In this document: piece after piece, positions 36,019 to 45,768 of the stretch
Layout of the letters: each line of letters starts with the position of its first letter
Numbering within the stretch: position 1 is the stretch's first letter
DNA from: Jeongeupia naejangsanensis
Lineage (GTDB): Bacteria; Pseudomonadota; Gammaproteobacteria; Burkholderiales; Chitinibacteraceae
Assembly (NCBI RefSeq): GCF_016865585.1
Contig: NZ_JAESND010000002.1
Location: 372,001 to 436,000, forward strand
DNA length: 64,000 nucleotides
Direction of reading: 5' to 3'
The notes under the pieces: generated by a model
The model's database searches: none
The model's input: only the letters and a program-made list of their open reading frames with translations
Told to the model about the DNA's origin: nothing
Made by a program: the position numbers and the translations under genes

Positions 36019-36144
36019 ATGAAATCGATTTTCCTGCTCGCCGTTGTCGCTGCTTTGACCCTGTCCGGCTGTAACACCATGAAGGGGTTCGGTCAGGACG
36101 TGCAGAAAGTCGGTGGCAAGATCGAGAACGCCGGCAGCAAATAA
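36019..36144 (+). CDS. Entericidin-like small lipoprotein
   Basis: A 41-residue lipoprotein lies between leuC and leuD. The signal sequence ends in LTLSGC (lipobox Cys at residue 18), and the mature part NTMKGFGQDVQKVGGKIEN matches the entericidin A/B family, in which a short helix is tethered to the membrane. In enterobacteria these are a small antidote/toxin pair, but in betaproteobacteria a single copy is often found inside the leucine operon with no known function. The start follows a GGAGTGTG ribosome site. Confidence 0.85.
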   Translation: MKSIFLLAVVAALTLSGCNTMKGFGQDVQKVGGKIENAGSK

Positions 36145-36195
36145 TTCGACCGCCACGGGCGCCGGGATCGGCGCCGTGGCCGCGAGGAATCCGCA

Positions 36196-36834
36196 ATGAA
36201 AGCCTTTACCCAGTTGAATGGCGTGGTGTGCCCGCTCGACCGTGCCAACGTCGATACCGACGCGATCATCCCGAAGCAGTTCCTCAAGTCGATCAAGCGC
36301 TCGGGCTTCGGCCCGAACCTGTTCGACGAATGGCGTTACCTCGACCATGGCGAGCCGGGCATGGACAACAGCACCCGTCCGGTCAATCCGGAGTTCGTGC
36401 TCAATTTTCCGCGCTACGCCGGTGCGCAGGTGCTGCTGGCGCGCGACAACTTCGGTTGCGGTTCGAGCCGGGAGCACGCACCGTGGGCGATCGACGACTA
36501 CGGCTTCCGTGTCGTGATTGCGCCGAGTTTCGCCGATATCTTCTTCAACAACTGCTACAAGAACGGCTTGCTGCCGATCGTGTTGCCGTCCGATGTCGTC
36601 GAGCGTTTGTTCAAGGAGTGCGAGGCGCAGGAAGGCTATCGACTGGACGTCGATCTGAGCAAGCAAACGGTGACGACGCCAACGGGTGAATCGTTCGGGT
36701 TCGAGGTGACGGCGCATCGCAAGCATTGCCTGCTCAACGGCCTGGATGAAATCGGGCTCACGCTGGCGCATGCTGACGACATTCGCGCTTTCGAAGCCAA
36801 GCACCGCGAATCCAAGCCCTGGCTGTTCGTTTGA
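36196..36834 (+). CDS. leuD: 3-isopropylmalate dehydratase, small subunit
   Basis: LeuD is the swivelling small domain that completes the isopropylmalate isomerase. The 212-residue protein carries the family block [18 protein letters not shown] and the N-terminal substrate-loop region [18 protein letters not shown]. It starts 51 bases after the entericidin-like gene with a GAGGAA ribosome site. In most relatives leuB would come next; here nagB and an exported protein intervene. Confidence 0.97.
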   Translation: MKAFTQLNGVVCPLDRANVDTDAIIPKQFLKSIKRSGFGPNLFDEWRYLDHGEPGMDNSTRPVNPEFVLNFPRYAGAQVLLARDNFGCGSSREHAPWAIDDYGFRVVIAPSFADIFFNNCYKNGLLPIVLPSDVVERLFKECEAQEGYRLDVDLSKQTVTTPTGESFGFEVTAHRKHCLLNGLDEIGLTLAHADDIRAFEAKHRESKPWLFV

Positions 36835-36859
36835 GCGCTTCGTCCGGCTGAAGGTTGGG

Positions 36860-36899
36860 GGAGGTCAATACGGCCTCCACCTAATGCCGTATAGTTAGG
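36860..36899 (+). promoter_or_regulatory. Overlapping inverted repeats upstream of nagB
   Basis: Three inverted repeats interlock in 40 bases: GGAGG/CCTCC (36860-36878), ATACGGC/GCCGTAT (36868-36892) and CCTAA/TTAGG (36880-36899). The first and second share bases and cannot form together as RNA. The 7-base ATACGGC pair could equally be a protein-binding palindrome. The set ends 33 bases before the nagB start. Confidence 0.4.
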
Positions 36900-36932
36900 C
36901 GTTTTCTTGTTGACCCGGAAAGAATCACGACC

Positions 36933-37667
36933 ATGATCCTGCATAAATTCAAAAATCAAGCCGATCTCGACCGCGCTGCTGCCGACCTCTTCATCTCCGT
37001 TGTCCGTTCCAAGCCCAATGCGGTGCTGGGCATGGCCACCGGTGGCACACCGGTCGGTCTGTATCAAGAAATCGTCAAGACCTACAAGCAGGGTCTGGTC
37101 AGCTTCAAGGAAGTCACGACGTTCAACCTCGATGAATACGTCGGTCTGCCGGTCAGCCACCCGGAGTCGTATCGCAGCTTCATGCAGCGCAACCTGTTCG
37201 ACCATATCGATATCGCGCCGGAAAACACCCACGTGCCGAATGGCAACGCCGACGACATCGACGGTGAAGGTCGCCGCTATGACGAGGCAATCTACCAGCA
37301 GGGTTCGGTCGACATGCAGCTGCTGGGTATCGGCGGCAACGGCCACATCGGCTTCAACGAGCCGGATGACGAGCTGTCGCGCTTCACCCACAAGGTCACG
37401 CTGAAGGAAAGCACGCGCGAAGCCAACAAGCGCTTCTTCAACTCGATCGACGAAGTCCCGACCCACGCAATCACCATGGGCATGGGTTCGATCCTGCATG
37501 CCAAGGCGATTCTGCTGGTCGTGAAGGGCCAGGAAAAGGCCGAAATCCTCGACCGCACCCTGAACGGCCCGATCACCACGCAAGTGCCGGCATCGTTGCT
37601 GCAAACGCACCCGCGCGTGATCGTGATGACCGACTGCGATGTGACCTACAAGGTTTCGCACTCGTAA
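36933..37667 (+). CDS. nagB: Glucosamine-6-phosphate deaminase
   Basis: NagB converts glucosamine-6-phosphate to fructose-6-phosphate and ammonia, feeding amino sugars into glycolysis. The 244-residue protein belongs to the shorter, Bacillus-like class (E. coli NagB has 266). Key residues are visible: GMATGGTPVGLY for phosphate binding, D67 in FNLDEYVGL, and H138/E143 in GGNGHIGFNEP. It works downstream of NagE, but the nagA deacetylase is not in this window. It sits alone between leuD and leuB with its own terminator, so it is probably an independent unit. Confidence 0.95.
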   Translation: MILHKFKNQADLDRAAADLFISVVRSKPNAVLGMATGGTPVGLYQEIVKTYKQGLVSFKEVTTFNLDEYVGLPVSHPESYRSFMQRNLFDHIDIAPENTHVPNGNADDIDGEGRRYDEAIYQQGSVDMQLLGIGGNGHIGFNEPDDELSRFTHKVTLKESTREANKRFFNSIDEVPTHAITMGMGSILHAKAILLVVKGQEKAEILDRTLNGPITTQVPASLLQTHPRVIVMTDCDVTYKVSHS

Positions 37668-37681
37668 TCGGATGCACCGAC

Positions 37682-37707
37682 AAAAAGCGGGAGTGATCCC
37701 GCTTTTT
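37682..37707 (+). terminator. Intrinsic terminator of nagB
   Basis: AAAAAGCGGGA-GTGA-TCCCGCTTTTT is an 11-bp perfect stem with terminal T residues, 14 bases after the nagB stop. Confidence 0.9.
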
Positions 37708-37763
37708 GTTTGCCTTTTTTCACCGGTTTTCCAATAAAAACAATGATTTCACTGGATTTGAGC

Positions 37764-38597
37764 ATGGCTTTGACGAGAAAGACGCGTGCCGGACTCTGGA
37801 CCGCCGTTTTCCTTTCGCTGCCGACCGCGTTGACCGCGGGCGTTGCCGTTGCCGCACTGCCGCAGGCGAAAACGAGTGGTTCCGAAGAGGCGCAATTACT
37901 GTTCTGGAGCAGCATCAAGGACAGCAAGGATCCCGCCGAATTTCAGGCCTACCTGGACCAGTATCCGAACGGGGTATTTGCCAAGCTTGCGGAAATCAAA
38001 CTCGCCAAGCTGAAGCAGGTGCCGGCGCCGCAGGCCTCGCCTGCCGTTGCGCAGGTCAAGCCCAAGCCGGCGACGACCCTGCCGACCCCGGTGCCGAATT
38101 ACCAGCCTGTAGCGCCATCGCCGCAGCTGCAGTATCGGGTCAGCGTGCGTGGTGGACGGGCGCAACCACTGACGCTGCGCTACGACGGCAAGGCCTGGGT
38201 GAGCGTCGAATCGTACATCGATCGGCACAACTGCCTGCTGGGTGGCATTACCGACATTTCGCAGGGCAGCGGCGTCTTCGATGCGCAGCGTCTGCTCGAC
38301 GAGGCAACCAGCGGTGTCGGCGAGAAAACCTACAAACGCAAGGTTTTCAGCGCGGGTGGCAACGAGGCGCCGACCTGGTACAAGTACACCAGGCTCGAAG
38401 AAGATGGTGCGCTGGTCCGCCTGGCGATCGAAGGCGACGAGCAGGCCGTCAGCAGCCGCAGCAATCAGAAGGACCCGATCCGGATGTCGCTCTCGGTCAC
38501 GATCGACCGCCAGCGCGGCATCGTCACCTCGGCCAAGTCGCAGATGACCAATTCGGTGGGCACGCGCTACAGCTGTGACGTCGTCCTGGCCGATTAA
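37764..38597 (+). CDS. Exported protein of unknown function with a YLDQYPNG-type repeat
   Basis: This 277-residue protein begins with a signal peptide ([20 protein letters not shown] and onward, cleavage near AVAA); an in-frame ATG at 37743 would add seven residues. Residues about 40-80 carry the motif [26 protein letters not shown], a short helical repeat often found beside caspase-like or peptidoglycan-associated domains. A Pro-rich linker follows, then a C-terminal beta-rich domain (about 125-277) that I do not recognise, with one Cys in HNCLLGG and one near the end in YSCDVV. It sits between nagB and leuB. A periplasmic role is inferred. Confidence 0.75.
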   Translation: MALTRKTRAGLWTAVFLSLPTALTAGVAVAALPQAKTSGSEEAQLLFWSSIKDSKDPAEFQAYLDQYPNGVFAKLAEIKLAKLKQVPAPQASPAVAQVKPKPATTLPTPVPNYQPVAPSPQLQYRVSVRGGRAQPLTLRYDGKAWVSVESYIDRHNCLLGGITDISQGSGVFDAQRLLDEATSGVGEKTYKRKVFSAGGNEAPTWYKYTRLEEDGALVRLAIEGDEQAVSSRSNQKDPIRMSLSVTIDRQRGIVTSAKSQMTNSVGTRYSCDVVLAD

Positions 38598-38647
38598 ATG
38601 TTCCGATTGGCGCCATCGCGGCGCGTATCCCTGTTAGGAGTGAGCAA

Positions 38648-39712
38648 ATGAAAGTTCTGGTTCTGCCTGGTGATGGCATTGGTCCCGAAATTGTTGCGCA
38701 GGCAAAGAAAGTCCTGAACGCACTGCAGAAGGATGGTCTGGACATCGAGCTGTCCGAAGCACCACTGGGGGGCGCAGCCTACGACGCCTACGGCGCACCG
38801 TATCCGGAGTTCACCCAGAAGCTGGCTCGCGAAGCCGATGCGATCCTGCTTGGCGCGGTCGGCGGCCCGCAATACGACCAGCTCGACCGGCCGCTGCGCC
38901 CAGAGCGCGGCCTGCTGGGCATCCGCAAGGACCTGAACCTGTTCGCGAACCTGCGCCCGGCGATCCTGTACCCCGAACTGGCGAATGCGTCGACGCTGAA
39001 GCCGGAAGTCGTCAGCGGCCTCGACATCCTGATCGTCCGTGAGCTGACCGGCGACATCTACTTCGGCCAGCCGCGCGGCATCCGTGTCAACGAAGCCGGC
39101 GAGCGCGAAGGCTTCAATACGATGCTGTATTCGGAAAGCGAAGTGCGCCGGATCGCCCACGTCGCGTTCCGTGCAGCGCAGAAGCGTGGCAAGAAGCTGT
39201 GTTCGGTCGACAAGGCCAACGTGCTCGAGACGACCGAGTTTTGGAAGGAAATCATGACCGACGTCGCCAAGGAGTACCCGGACGTCGAACTCAGCCACAT
39301 GTATGTCGACAATGCCGCGATGCAGTTGGTGCGCGCGCCGAAGCAGTTCGACGTGATGGTGACCGGCAACATCTTCGGCGACATCCTGTCTGATCAGGCA
39401 TCGATGCTGACCGGCTCGATCGGCATGCTGCCGTCGGCTTCGCTCGACCAGAACGGCAAGGGCCTGTACGAGCCGAGCCACGGTTCGGCACCGGACATTG
39501 CCGGCAAGGACATCGCCAACCCGCTGGCGACCATCCTCTCGGCCGCGATGATGCTGCGCTACAGCCTGAACAATGAAGCGGCTGCCGTTCGGGTCGAGAA
39601 CGCGGTCAAGGCCGTGCTCGCCCAGGGCCTGCGCACCGCGGACATCTACGAAGCCGGGACGACCAAGGTCAGCTGCTCGCAGATGGGCGATGCGGTCGTT
39701 GCTGCGCTGTAA
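38648..39712 (+). CDS. leuB: 3-isopropylmalate dehydrogenase
   Basis: LeuB oxidises and decarboxylates 3-isopropylmalate to 2-oxoisocaproate with NAD+. The 354-residue protein shows [12 protein letters not shown] at the N-terminus, the specificity helix [17 protein letters not shown], the catalytic block [14 protein letters not shown], and [15 protein letters not shown] with its NAD-specificity region. An AGGAG ribosome site precedes the ATG. It follows the exported protein by 50 bases and is separated from leuD by 1.8 kb. Confidence 0.97.
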   Translation: MKVLVLPGDGIGPEIVAQAKKVLNALQKDGLDIELSEAPLGGAAYDAYGAPYPEFTQKLAREADAILLGAVGGPQYDQLDRPLRPERGLLGIRKDLNLFANLRPAILYPELANASTLKPEVVSGLDILIVRELTGDIYFGQPRGIRVNEAGEREGFNTMLYSESEVRRIAHVAFRAAQKRGKKLCSVDKANVLETTEFWKEIMTDVAKEYPDVELSHMYVDNAAMQLVRAPKQFDVMVTGNIFGDILSDQASMLTGSIGMLPSASLDQNGKGLYEPSHGSAPDIAGKDIANPLATILSAAMMLRYSLNNEAAAVRVENAVKAVLAQGLRTADIYEAGTTKVSCSQMGDAVVAAL

Positions 39713-39733
39713 ACACCGTCGTTGGGCAATGAC

Positions 39734-39759
39734 AAAGGCACCGGATCCGGTGCCTTTTT
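39734..39759. terminator. Bidirectional terminator between leuB and the AKR gene
   Basis: AAAGGCACCG-GATC-CGGTGCCTTT is a 10-bp stem with T residues after and A before, placed between convergent genes. Confidence 0.9.
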
Positions 39760-39776
39760 GTTTCCGGTGTCGGCGA

Positions 39777-40880
39777 CTAGCTCACGCCACTGCCGCTGCC
39801 GCTGACCAGTACGTTGGCGTGGTAGCCGTCGGGCTTGTCGCCGACGGTTGCGCCGCCATAGAGCATGCCCTGCATGGTGTTGGTGAAAAAGTAGTAAGGG
39901 AAGGGCTGGGGCGGCGCGCTGGCCTCGTCAAGGCGCTGGCGCAGTTCGACGGGCAGCTCGAAATCCAGTGCCTGCAGGTTGGACTTGAGCTGCTCCGGGC
40001 GGCTGGCGCCGACGGTGACGCTGCTCACCGCCGGACGATGGGCAACCCAGTTCAGCGCCACCTGGTTCATCGGCCGGTCGAGCTGCCGGGCGACGTCCTC
40101 CAGTGCCGCGACGATCTGCCAGTTCCGCTCGCTCAGGTGCTGGAAAGCCGGATTGCCGCTGCCCTGCATCGTTGCCAGCCGGCCGCTGGTGGCGTCGCCC
40201 TTGCGGTACTTGCCCGACAGCAGCCCGCTGGCCAGCGGGCTCCAGACCGCCAGCCCCATGCCCAGCTCGATGGCCAGCCGGGTGTACTCGTGTTCGAGGT
40301 TGCGTTCAACCAGCGAGTACTGCAGTTGCAATGCGCTGATCGGTTCGAGGCCGCGCCATTCGGCCAGCGTCTGGATCCGTGCGGCGTACCACGCCGGCAC
40401 GTCGGACAGCCCGAGATGGCGGACTTTGCCGTCGCGGACCAGATCGTTCAGCGTGCGGATGACTTCATCGGCCGAGGTGATCTGGTCCCAGACATGCAGG
40501 TAAAGTACGTCGAGATAGTCGGTGCCAAGGCGGCGCAGCGAGCCTTCGACAGCCTTCAGGACGTGCTTGCGGCCATTGCCGCCGCCGTTGGCATTGCGGT
40601 TGCCCAGATTGAAGCCGAATTTGCTGGCGAGCACGACCTGATCGCGCGCCTGACGCGCAGCGATGAACTCGCCCAGCCAGGCTTCGCTGGTGCCGTTGGT
40701 GTAGGCGTCGGCGGTATCGATGAAGTTGCCGCCGGCGTCCAGATACAGGTCGAATACCTGGCGGGCCGCATCCTTGTCGGCCCCCCAGCCCCATTCGGTG
40801 CCAAAGGTCATGGTCCCCAGGGACAGGCGGCTGACGCGCAGGCCGCTGCGGCCCAGGGTGTAATAGCGATCGATCGACAT
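39777..40880 (-). CDS. Aldo/keto reductase
   Basis: This 367-residue NADPH-dependent oxidoreductase is an AKR of the general-stress/potassium-channel-beta type. The catalytic tetrad is visible: D55 and Y60 in DTADAYTNGTSE, K87 in ASKFGFN, and H129 in DVLYLHVWD. The C-terminal block SSVTVGASRPEQLKSNL binds the NADP phosphate. I chose the ATG at 40880; the frame extends 12 codons upstream without a ribosome site. Substrate is unknown. It is a single-gene unit convergent with leuB. Confidence 0.92.
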   Translation of the reverse strand: MSIDRYYTLGRSGLRVSRLSLGTMTFGTEWGWGADKDAARQVFDLYLDAGGNFIDTADAYTNGTSEAWLGEFIAARQARDQVVLASKFGFNLGNRNANGGGNGRKHVLKAVEGSLRRLGTDYLDVLYLHVWDQITSADEVIRTLNDLVRDGKVRHLGLSDVPAWYAARIQTLAEWRGLEPISALQLQYSLVERNLEHEYTRLAIELGMGLAVWSPLASGLLSGKYRKGDATSGRLATMQGSGNPAFQHLSERNWQIVAALEDVARQLDRPMNQVALNWVAHRPAVSSVTVGASRPEQLKSNLQALDFELPVELRQRLDEASAPPQPFPYYFFTNTMQGMLYGGATVGDKPDGYHANVLVSGSGSGVS

Positions 40881-41110
40881 GCAGGAACTCCGGTGGTGTG
40901 AACGGCGCCGAGCCATGATTGCATGGTGCTTTCGGCATATCGGAGTTCCAGCTTATATCTGGCTGATTCAAATAAAAGGGTTATGAAAGGGCTGCTGGAC
41001 AGCCGGTTCGCTCCGTCTTCGAGTGAGCTACGGGGAGGCTGGCAGACGGGGTGTCGACGGATTCACGACCGGTAGTTGAAGCACTATTCGGCGTGGATGG
41101 CCTGATGCGG

Positions 41111-42172
41111 CTATCCGTGTGTTTGCCGCTGCAAGGCGGCGATCAGTTCGGGAAAGCGCGGGTCCGGATGCAGCGATGCGAGGCGCCAGCGCTGCGGGAG
41201 CTGCTCCGCCCATTCGTCGCCGTTACCGATCAGGTGCTGCAGGTTGGCAAACGCGGCATCGCTGCGCCCGGCAAGCGCCCAGGCTTCGGCAGCCAGCAGC
41301 GAAAACCAAGGGTCGATGTCCCGTCCCCGTTCGTAATGCACGGCCCAGTCACCGAACTCGTCGGGGCTCATTGCTTTTGCGGATTCGGCTGGCAACGAAG
41401 CACTGAAGGCGCGGTAGCTCGCTACTTCGACGAAGCCGGTTGCAAGTGCGAGCGCGCGGGATTCCCGGTTGTTGGCAAGACAGTGCCAGCCGACGCTGGT
41501 TACGCCCCGGGCGGCCAGCAGTGCGAGTGTCGCCTGCACCACCTGCCGCGCCAGCCCCTGGCGCCGATACTCTGGCGCAACCCAGACGCCGAGTTCACCG
41601 CGGTCGCCGGCGATCACGTCGCTGAGACACAGTGCGACAACGGCGTCGGCGGCGAGCATGGCATGGCCGGCATTGCTGGCAACTGCGGTTGCGAGATCGC
41701 TGTCGCGGTTCGACGCGAACCAGTCGTCGAGCAAGTCGCGATCCGTCGCCGACAAGTGATGAGGTCCCGAGGCCTGCAACTCAAGCAAGCGGTAGCGTGC
41801 GTCGGTTATGACAGGCTTGTCGTCCGGCACCAGCGTCTGCCGTGCCGCGATGCGCTCGTGGCGCCGGGCGAACTGGTTGCTCAGCAGGGCGGGGAAGTGC
41901 GTTTCCCAGTGATCCGGCGTGTAGATCAGGTAGGCCGTCGGCGGAATCAGCCGGCCAAGCGAAGGGAGGTCGACAGCATCGTCGGGGTTGCCGGCCAGAT
42001 ACCAGCTTTCGGGGCCGTCGAGCAGGGCAATGTTCGGCTGTTGCAGGTCGTCGACCCAGATGTCGCCGGGGGCTGCGGCGGCGAGTACCGCAGCAACCGA
42101 GAGATGGATGTCGGCGCATGCCTCGAACAGCGGTTGCGCGATGTGGTATTCGGTCTTGGTAAGCAGATGCAT
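41111..42172 (-). CDS. GNAT family acetyltransferase
   Basis: This 353-residue protein resembles the large GNAT_acetyltran group: an N-terminal half without clear motifs (MHLLTKTEYHIAQPLFEACA onward) and a C-terminal acetyl-CoA-binding domain with motif A, GELGVWVAPEYRRQGLARQVVQATL stated by its ends, and the downstream NNRESRALALATGF block. The start at 42172 was chosen because the upstream 45 codons of the frame are compositionally unlike a protein. Acceptor substrate is unknown. It is divergent from the Asd-like gene. Confidence 0.8.
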   Translation of the reverse strand: MHLLTKTEYHIAQPLFEACADIHLSVAAVLAAAAPGDIWVDDLQQPNIALLDGPESWYLAGNPDDAVDLPSLGRLIPPTAYLIYTPDHWETHFPALLSNQFARRHERIAARQTLVPDDKPVITDARYRLLELQASGPHHLSATDRDLLDDWFASNRDSDLATAVASNAGHAMLAADAVVALCLSDVIAGDRGELGVWVAPEYRRQGLARQVVQATLALLAARGVTSVGWHCLANNRESRALALATGFVEVASYRAFSASLPAESAKAMSPDEFGDWAVHYERGRDIDPWFSLLAAEAWALAGRSDAAFANLQHLIGNGDEWAEQLPQRWRLASLHPDPRFPELIAALQRQTHG

Positions 42173-42387
42173 GCAACTCCCGGGCTGGATGAAGGGCCGC
42201 GAACTGGCGGACCGCTGATGCGTCGAATGAGCATGGCGGCAAGTGCGGGCTAGTGTCCGGCCTGGAGCGGGACAAGGGCAAGACGATGCACAGCGCTGCA
42301 GCAGCATTCACCAAGGCAGGCAAAGTCGGGTTGGGGGAGGCGACCATGGGTGAATCGGCGCAACTGAATTACAATAGGCCCATCCCC

Positions 42388-42410
42388 AAAGGGCGCGCAG
42401 GCGCCCTTTT
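42388..42410 (+). other. Leader hairpin before the Asd-like gene
   Basis: AAAGGGCGC-GCAG-GCGCCCTTT is a 9-bp stem followed by one more T, ending 17 bases before the start codon. A TACAAT hexamer at 42370-42375 could be the -10 element, which would place the hairpin at the 5' end of the mRNA. Confidence 0.5.
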
Positions 42411-42427
42411 CCCATTCCGGAGGTTTC

Positions 42428-43378
42428 ATGGCTCATCTTTCCCTTGGCGTGCTCGGCGCCACTTCCGCGCTCGGACAGGCGCTGCTCGACGTGATTACCG
42501 ACAGCCCGCTGCGGCTGGCGGCGCTGTATCCGCTGACGATGAGCGACGACGAAGGTCTGGTCGAGTTCCGTGGCGAAGACCACCCGGAGTTCAACGTCGA
42601 GGATTTCGAGTGGACGCAGCTGCGCGTGCTCGTCAATACGGTGCCGGACGTCAATGCAGTGCTGGCCGAAGCTGCGCAGGCCGGGGTCATCGTCATCGAT
42701 CTGACCGGCGCGAATCCGCCCGGCGGCAAGCTGGCCAAGGGCCAGGTCCTGTCGCTGCCGGACCCGTTCGCGCAGCAACTGGCGACGCTGATTGCGCCGC
42801 TGGCCGAACTGGGCGAAGTCACGCAAGTGACGGCGACCGGTTTGCTTTCGGTCTCGACCGAAGGCCAAGCCGGTATCGATGCGCTGTCGGGGCAGACGCG
42901 CGCGCTGTTCGCGCAGACCGAACACGAAACGGCGGTGTATCCGAAGCGGATTGCCTACAACGTGCTGGGCGGTTTCGGTGTGCCGGATGACGGCGGCGCC
43001 ACTGCCGAGGAGAACGCCGCGCTGGCGCTGCTGAAGAAGCAGCTGCCCGGTGATTGCACGATCGACGTGACGTGCGTGCGCACGCCGCATTTCTTCGGTC
43101 ACGGCGCCAGCGTGACCGTACGCTACTCGGCGCCGGTCGAGCAGGAAGCCGTGATTGCCGCGCTCAAGGCCGGCGAGCGCGTTTTCCTGCTGCAGGTGGC
43201 CGGAGAGGCCGGCATTGTCGCCAGTCAGGACGCGGTCGGTGGTGACAAGGTCTGGGTCAGCCGCTTGCGCTTTGCTGCCGATGGCCGCGGTGTGACGCTG
43301 TGGAGCGTGGCCGACAATACCCGCCTGCCGGCACTGGCGGTGCTGCAGTTGCTGACGCTGATCGCGGCCAAAGAGTAA
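42428..43378 (+). CDS. USG-1-like aspartate-semialdehyde dehydrogenase paralogue
   Basis: This 316-residue protein has the Asd fold: [18 protein letters not shown] is the NADP-binding strand, and a C-terminal ASADH-like domain follows. Its closest pattern is the USG-1 group, shown by the block [22 protein letters not shown]. In true Asd the corresponding region holds the active-site Cys (NCT); here there is none, so ordinary dehydrogenase activity is unlikely. USG-1-type genes often sit near leuB or truA; here it lies 2.7 kb past leuB. A GGAGG ribosome site precedes the ATG, and tex follows by 5 bases. Confidence 0.85.
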   Translation: MAHLSLGVLGATSALGQALLDVITDSPLRLAALYPLTMSDDEGLVEFRGEDHPEFNVEDFEWTQLRVLVNTVPDVNAVLAEAAQAGVIVIDLTGANPPGGKLAKGQVLSLPDPFAQQLATLIAPLAELGEVTQVTATGLLSVSTEGQAGIDALSGQTRALFAQTEHETAVYPKRIAYNVLGGFGVPDDGGATAEENAALALLKKQLPGDCTIDVTCVRTPHFFGHGASVTVRYSAPVEQEAVIAALKAGERVFLLQVAGEAGIVASQDAVGGDKVWVSRLRFAADGRGVTLWSVADNTRLPALAVLQLLTLIAAKE

Positions 43379-43383
43379 ACACC

Positions 43384-45663
43384 ATGCTGCCACCGATCTC
43401 GCATCGCATCGCCGCCGAGCTGGCCTGCCGTCCGGCACAGGTTGACGCCGCGATCCAGCTGTTCGACGAAGGCGCAACCGTGCCTTTCGTCGCGCGCTAC
43501 CGCAAGGAAGTCACTGGCGGGCTGGACGACACCCAGTTGCGTTCGCTGGATGAGCGGCTGCGCTATCTGCGCGAGCTGGAAGAGCGGCGACGCAGCGTGA
43601 TCGGCAGCGTCGACGAGCAGGGCAAGATGACGCCGGCGTTGCTGGCGCAACTGCAGAACGCCGACAACAAGCAAAGGCTGGAAGACCTTTATCTGCCGTA
43701 CAAGCCCAAGCGCCGTACCAAGGCGCAGATGGCGCGCGAAGCCGGGCTGGCACCGCTGGCGGCGGCCTTGCTCGCGGATCCGAACCGGGGTCCGGAGCAG
43801 GAGGCGCAGGCTTACCTCAACACGGACGTTGCCGATATCAAGGCTGCGCTCGACGGTGCACGGGCAATCCTGATCGAGCAGTTCGCAGAGGATGCCGAGC
43901 TGATTGGCGGCTTGCGTGACTATCTCAAAACCCACGGAGTGGTCAGAACGGCCGTGGTCGACGGCAAGCAGGACGAAGGCGCGAAGTTCGCCGATTACTT
44001 CGAGTACGAAGAGGCGCTGGCCAAGATGCCGTCGCATCGCGTCCTCGCAGTGCTGCGCGGCCACGCCGAGGGCGTGCTCGGTTTCGCGCTGGCCTTGCCG
44101 GACGATGCGTCGTCACCGGGCGTGTGCGAGTTGCGCATTGCCAAGCGCTTCGGCATCGCCAATCAGGGACGCGCCGCCGACAAATGGCTGGCCGACACGG
44201 TCAGGCTGACGTGGCGGGCCAAGGTGTTCCCGAGTCTGGAAACCGAGCTGGTCGGCGAACTGCGCGACCGGGCCGAGGCGGATGCGATCAAGGTATTCGC
44301 CAGCAACCTCAAGGATTTGCTGCTGGCGGCGCCGGCCGGGCCGCGTGCAACGATGGGGCTCGATCCGGGTCTGCGCACCGGTGTGAAGGTCGCTGTCGTC
44401 GATGCGACCGGCAAATTGCTGGATACCGCAACGATCTACCCGCACGAGCCGCGTCGGGACTGGCGCGGGGCATTGAATACACTGAATGCACTGGCGCAGA
44501 AGCATCGGGTCGAACTGATCGCGATCGGCAACGGCACCGCCAGCCGCGAAACCGACAAGCTCGCCGCCGAACTGATGCAGGAAAGCCCCGGGCTGACCAA
44601 GCTCGTCGTGTCCGAAGCCGGTGCATCGGTCTACTCGGCGTCCGAGCTGGCTGCGAAGGAGTTTCCGGCGCTGGATGTGAGCCTGCGCGGCGCGGTGTCG
44701 ATTGCACGCCGTTTGCAGGATCCGCTGGCCGAGCTGGTCAAGATCGACCCGAAGGCGATCGGCGTCGGGCAGTACCAGCATGACGTCAATCAGGCCGGGC
44801 TGGCGCGTTCGCTGGAGGTCGTGATCGAGGATTGCGTCAACGCGGTCGGGGTCGACGTGAATACCGCGTCGGCGTCGCTGCTTGTTCGCGTGTCGGGTCT
44901 GAGCCCGGTACTCGCATCGAATATCGTCGAATACCGCGACGCACACGGCGCGTTTGCCGATCGCAAGGCCTTGCTCAAGGTGCCGCGACTCGGTGACAAG
45001 ACCTTCGAGCAGGCCGCGGGCTTTCTGCGCGTCATGAACGGCAGGAATCCGCTGGATGCCTCCGCGGTGCACCCGGAGTCCTATGCGCTCGTCGAGAAAA
45101 TCGTCGCGCGCGTGCAACGGGACGTGAAGACGCTGATTGGTGACACGGCGACATTGCGAGGGTTGAACCCCGGCGATTTCACCGATGTGCGATTCGGTGT
45201 GCCGACGGTGCGCGATATCCTCGCCGAGCTGGAAAAACCGGGGCGTGACCCCCGTCCGGAGTTCAAGGCGGTCAAGTTTGCCGATGGCGTCGAAGACATC
45301 AAGGACTTGCGGCCGGACATGGTGCTCGAAGGGGTGGTGACCAATGTGACCAATTTCGGTGCCTTCGTCGATGTGGGTGTGCACCAGGACGGTCTGGTGC
45401 ACATTTCGGCGCTGACCAACCGGTTCGTCAAGGATCCGCGCGAGGTGGTCAAGGCGGGTGATCTCGTCAAGGTCAAGGTGCTGGAAGTCGACATCAGGCG
45501 GCGACGCATTGCCCTGACCATGCGCCTTGGCGACGAGGCGCCCAAACCCTCGGTCGCCGGTGTTGCCGCGGCGCAGGATGGGCGAAAAGCACCCAAGCGC
45601 GAGGCTGCGCCATTGTCCGGCGCGATGGCATCGGCGCTGGCAGGGGTCAAAATCAAGCGCTGA
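43384..45663 (+). CDS. tex: Tex transcription accessory / RNA-binding protein
   Basis: Tex is a conserved nucleic-acid-binding protein linked to transcription and RNA quality control. The 759-residue protein has the expected order: N-terminal helical domain (about 1-200), a YqgF/RNase-H-like domain (about 320-450; [23 protein letters not shown] stated by its ends), helix-hairpin-helix repeats (about 490-560), and a C-terminal S1 domain (about 640-715; [18 protein letters not shown]). I chose the ATG at 43384 just after the previous stop; the longer frame from 43300 lies in the Asd-like gene. The short linker implies co-transcription. Confidence 0.96.
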   Translation: MLPPISHRIAAELACRPAQVDAAIQLFDEGATVPFVARYRKEVTGGLDDTQLRSLDERLRYLRELEERRRSVIGSVDEQGKMTPALLAQLQNADNKQRLEDLYLPYKPKRRTKAQMAREAGLAPLAAALLADPNRGPEQEAQAYLNTDVADIKAALDGARAILIEQFAEDAELIGGLRDYLKTHGVVRTAVVDGKQDEGAKFADYFEYEEALAKMPSHRVLAVLRGHAEGVLGFALALPDDASSPGVCELRIAKRFGIANQGRAADKWLADTVRLTWRAKVFPSLETELVGELRDRAEADAIKVFASNLKDLLLAAPAGPRATMGLDPGLRTGVKVAVVDATGKLLDTATIYPHEPRRDWRGALNTLNALAQKHRVELIAIGNGTASRETDKLAAELMQESPGLTKLVVSEAGASVYSASELAAKEFPALDVSLRGAVSIARRLQDPLAELVKIDPKAIGVGQYQHDVNQAGLARSLEVVIEDCVNAVGVDVNTASASLLVRVSGLSPVLASNIVEYRDAHGAFADRKALLKVPRLGDKTFEQAAGFLRVMNGRNPLDASAVHPESYALVEKIVARVQRDVKTLIGDTATLRGLNPGDFTDVRFGVPTVRDILAELEKPGRDPRPEFKAVKFADGVEDIKDLRPDMVLEGVVTNVTNFGAFVDVGVHQDGLVHISALTNRFVKDPREVVKAGDLVKVKVLEVDIRRRRIALTMRLGDEAPKPSVAGVAAAQDGRKAPKREAAPLSGAMASALAGVKIKR

Positions 45664-45669
45664 AAAATG

Positions 45670-45697
45670 AAAAACCGGGGCTGGCCCCCGGTTTTTT
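45670..45697 (+). terminator. Intrinsic terminator of tex
   Basis: AAAAACCGGGG-CTGGC-CCCCGGTTTTT follows the tex stop by 6 bases and ends in six T. Confidence 0.92.
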
Positions 45698-45713
45698 ATC
45701 GACCGCACCATGT

Positions 45714-45742
45714 AAAAAAACCGGGCACAGCGTGCCCGGTTT
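45714..45742 (-). terminator. Intrinsic terminator of the porin gene
   Basis: On the minus strand AAACCGGGCAC-GCT-GTGCCCGGTTT ends in a run of T, 26 bases after the porin stop. With the tex terminator it insulates two convergent genes. Confidence 0.92.
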
Positions 45743-45768
45743 GAAGTCTAGGAAGACGGTGGCACGGC

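Noticed and set aside
40983-41075. 30-codon ATG frame between the AKR and GNAT genes
   Set aside because: The ribosome site is too close to the ATG, no terminator or promoter frames it, and the peptide is featureless, in contrast to the 25-codon gene at 27116.
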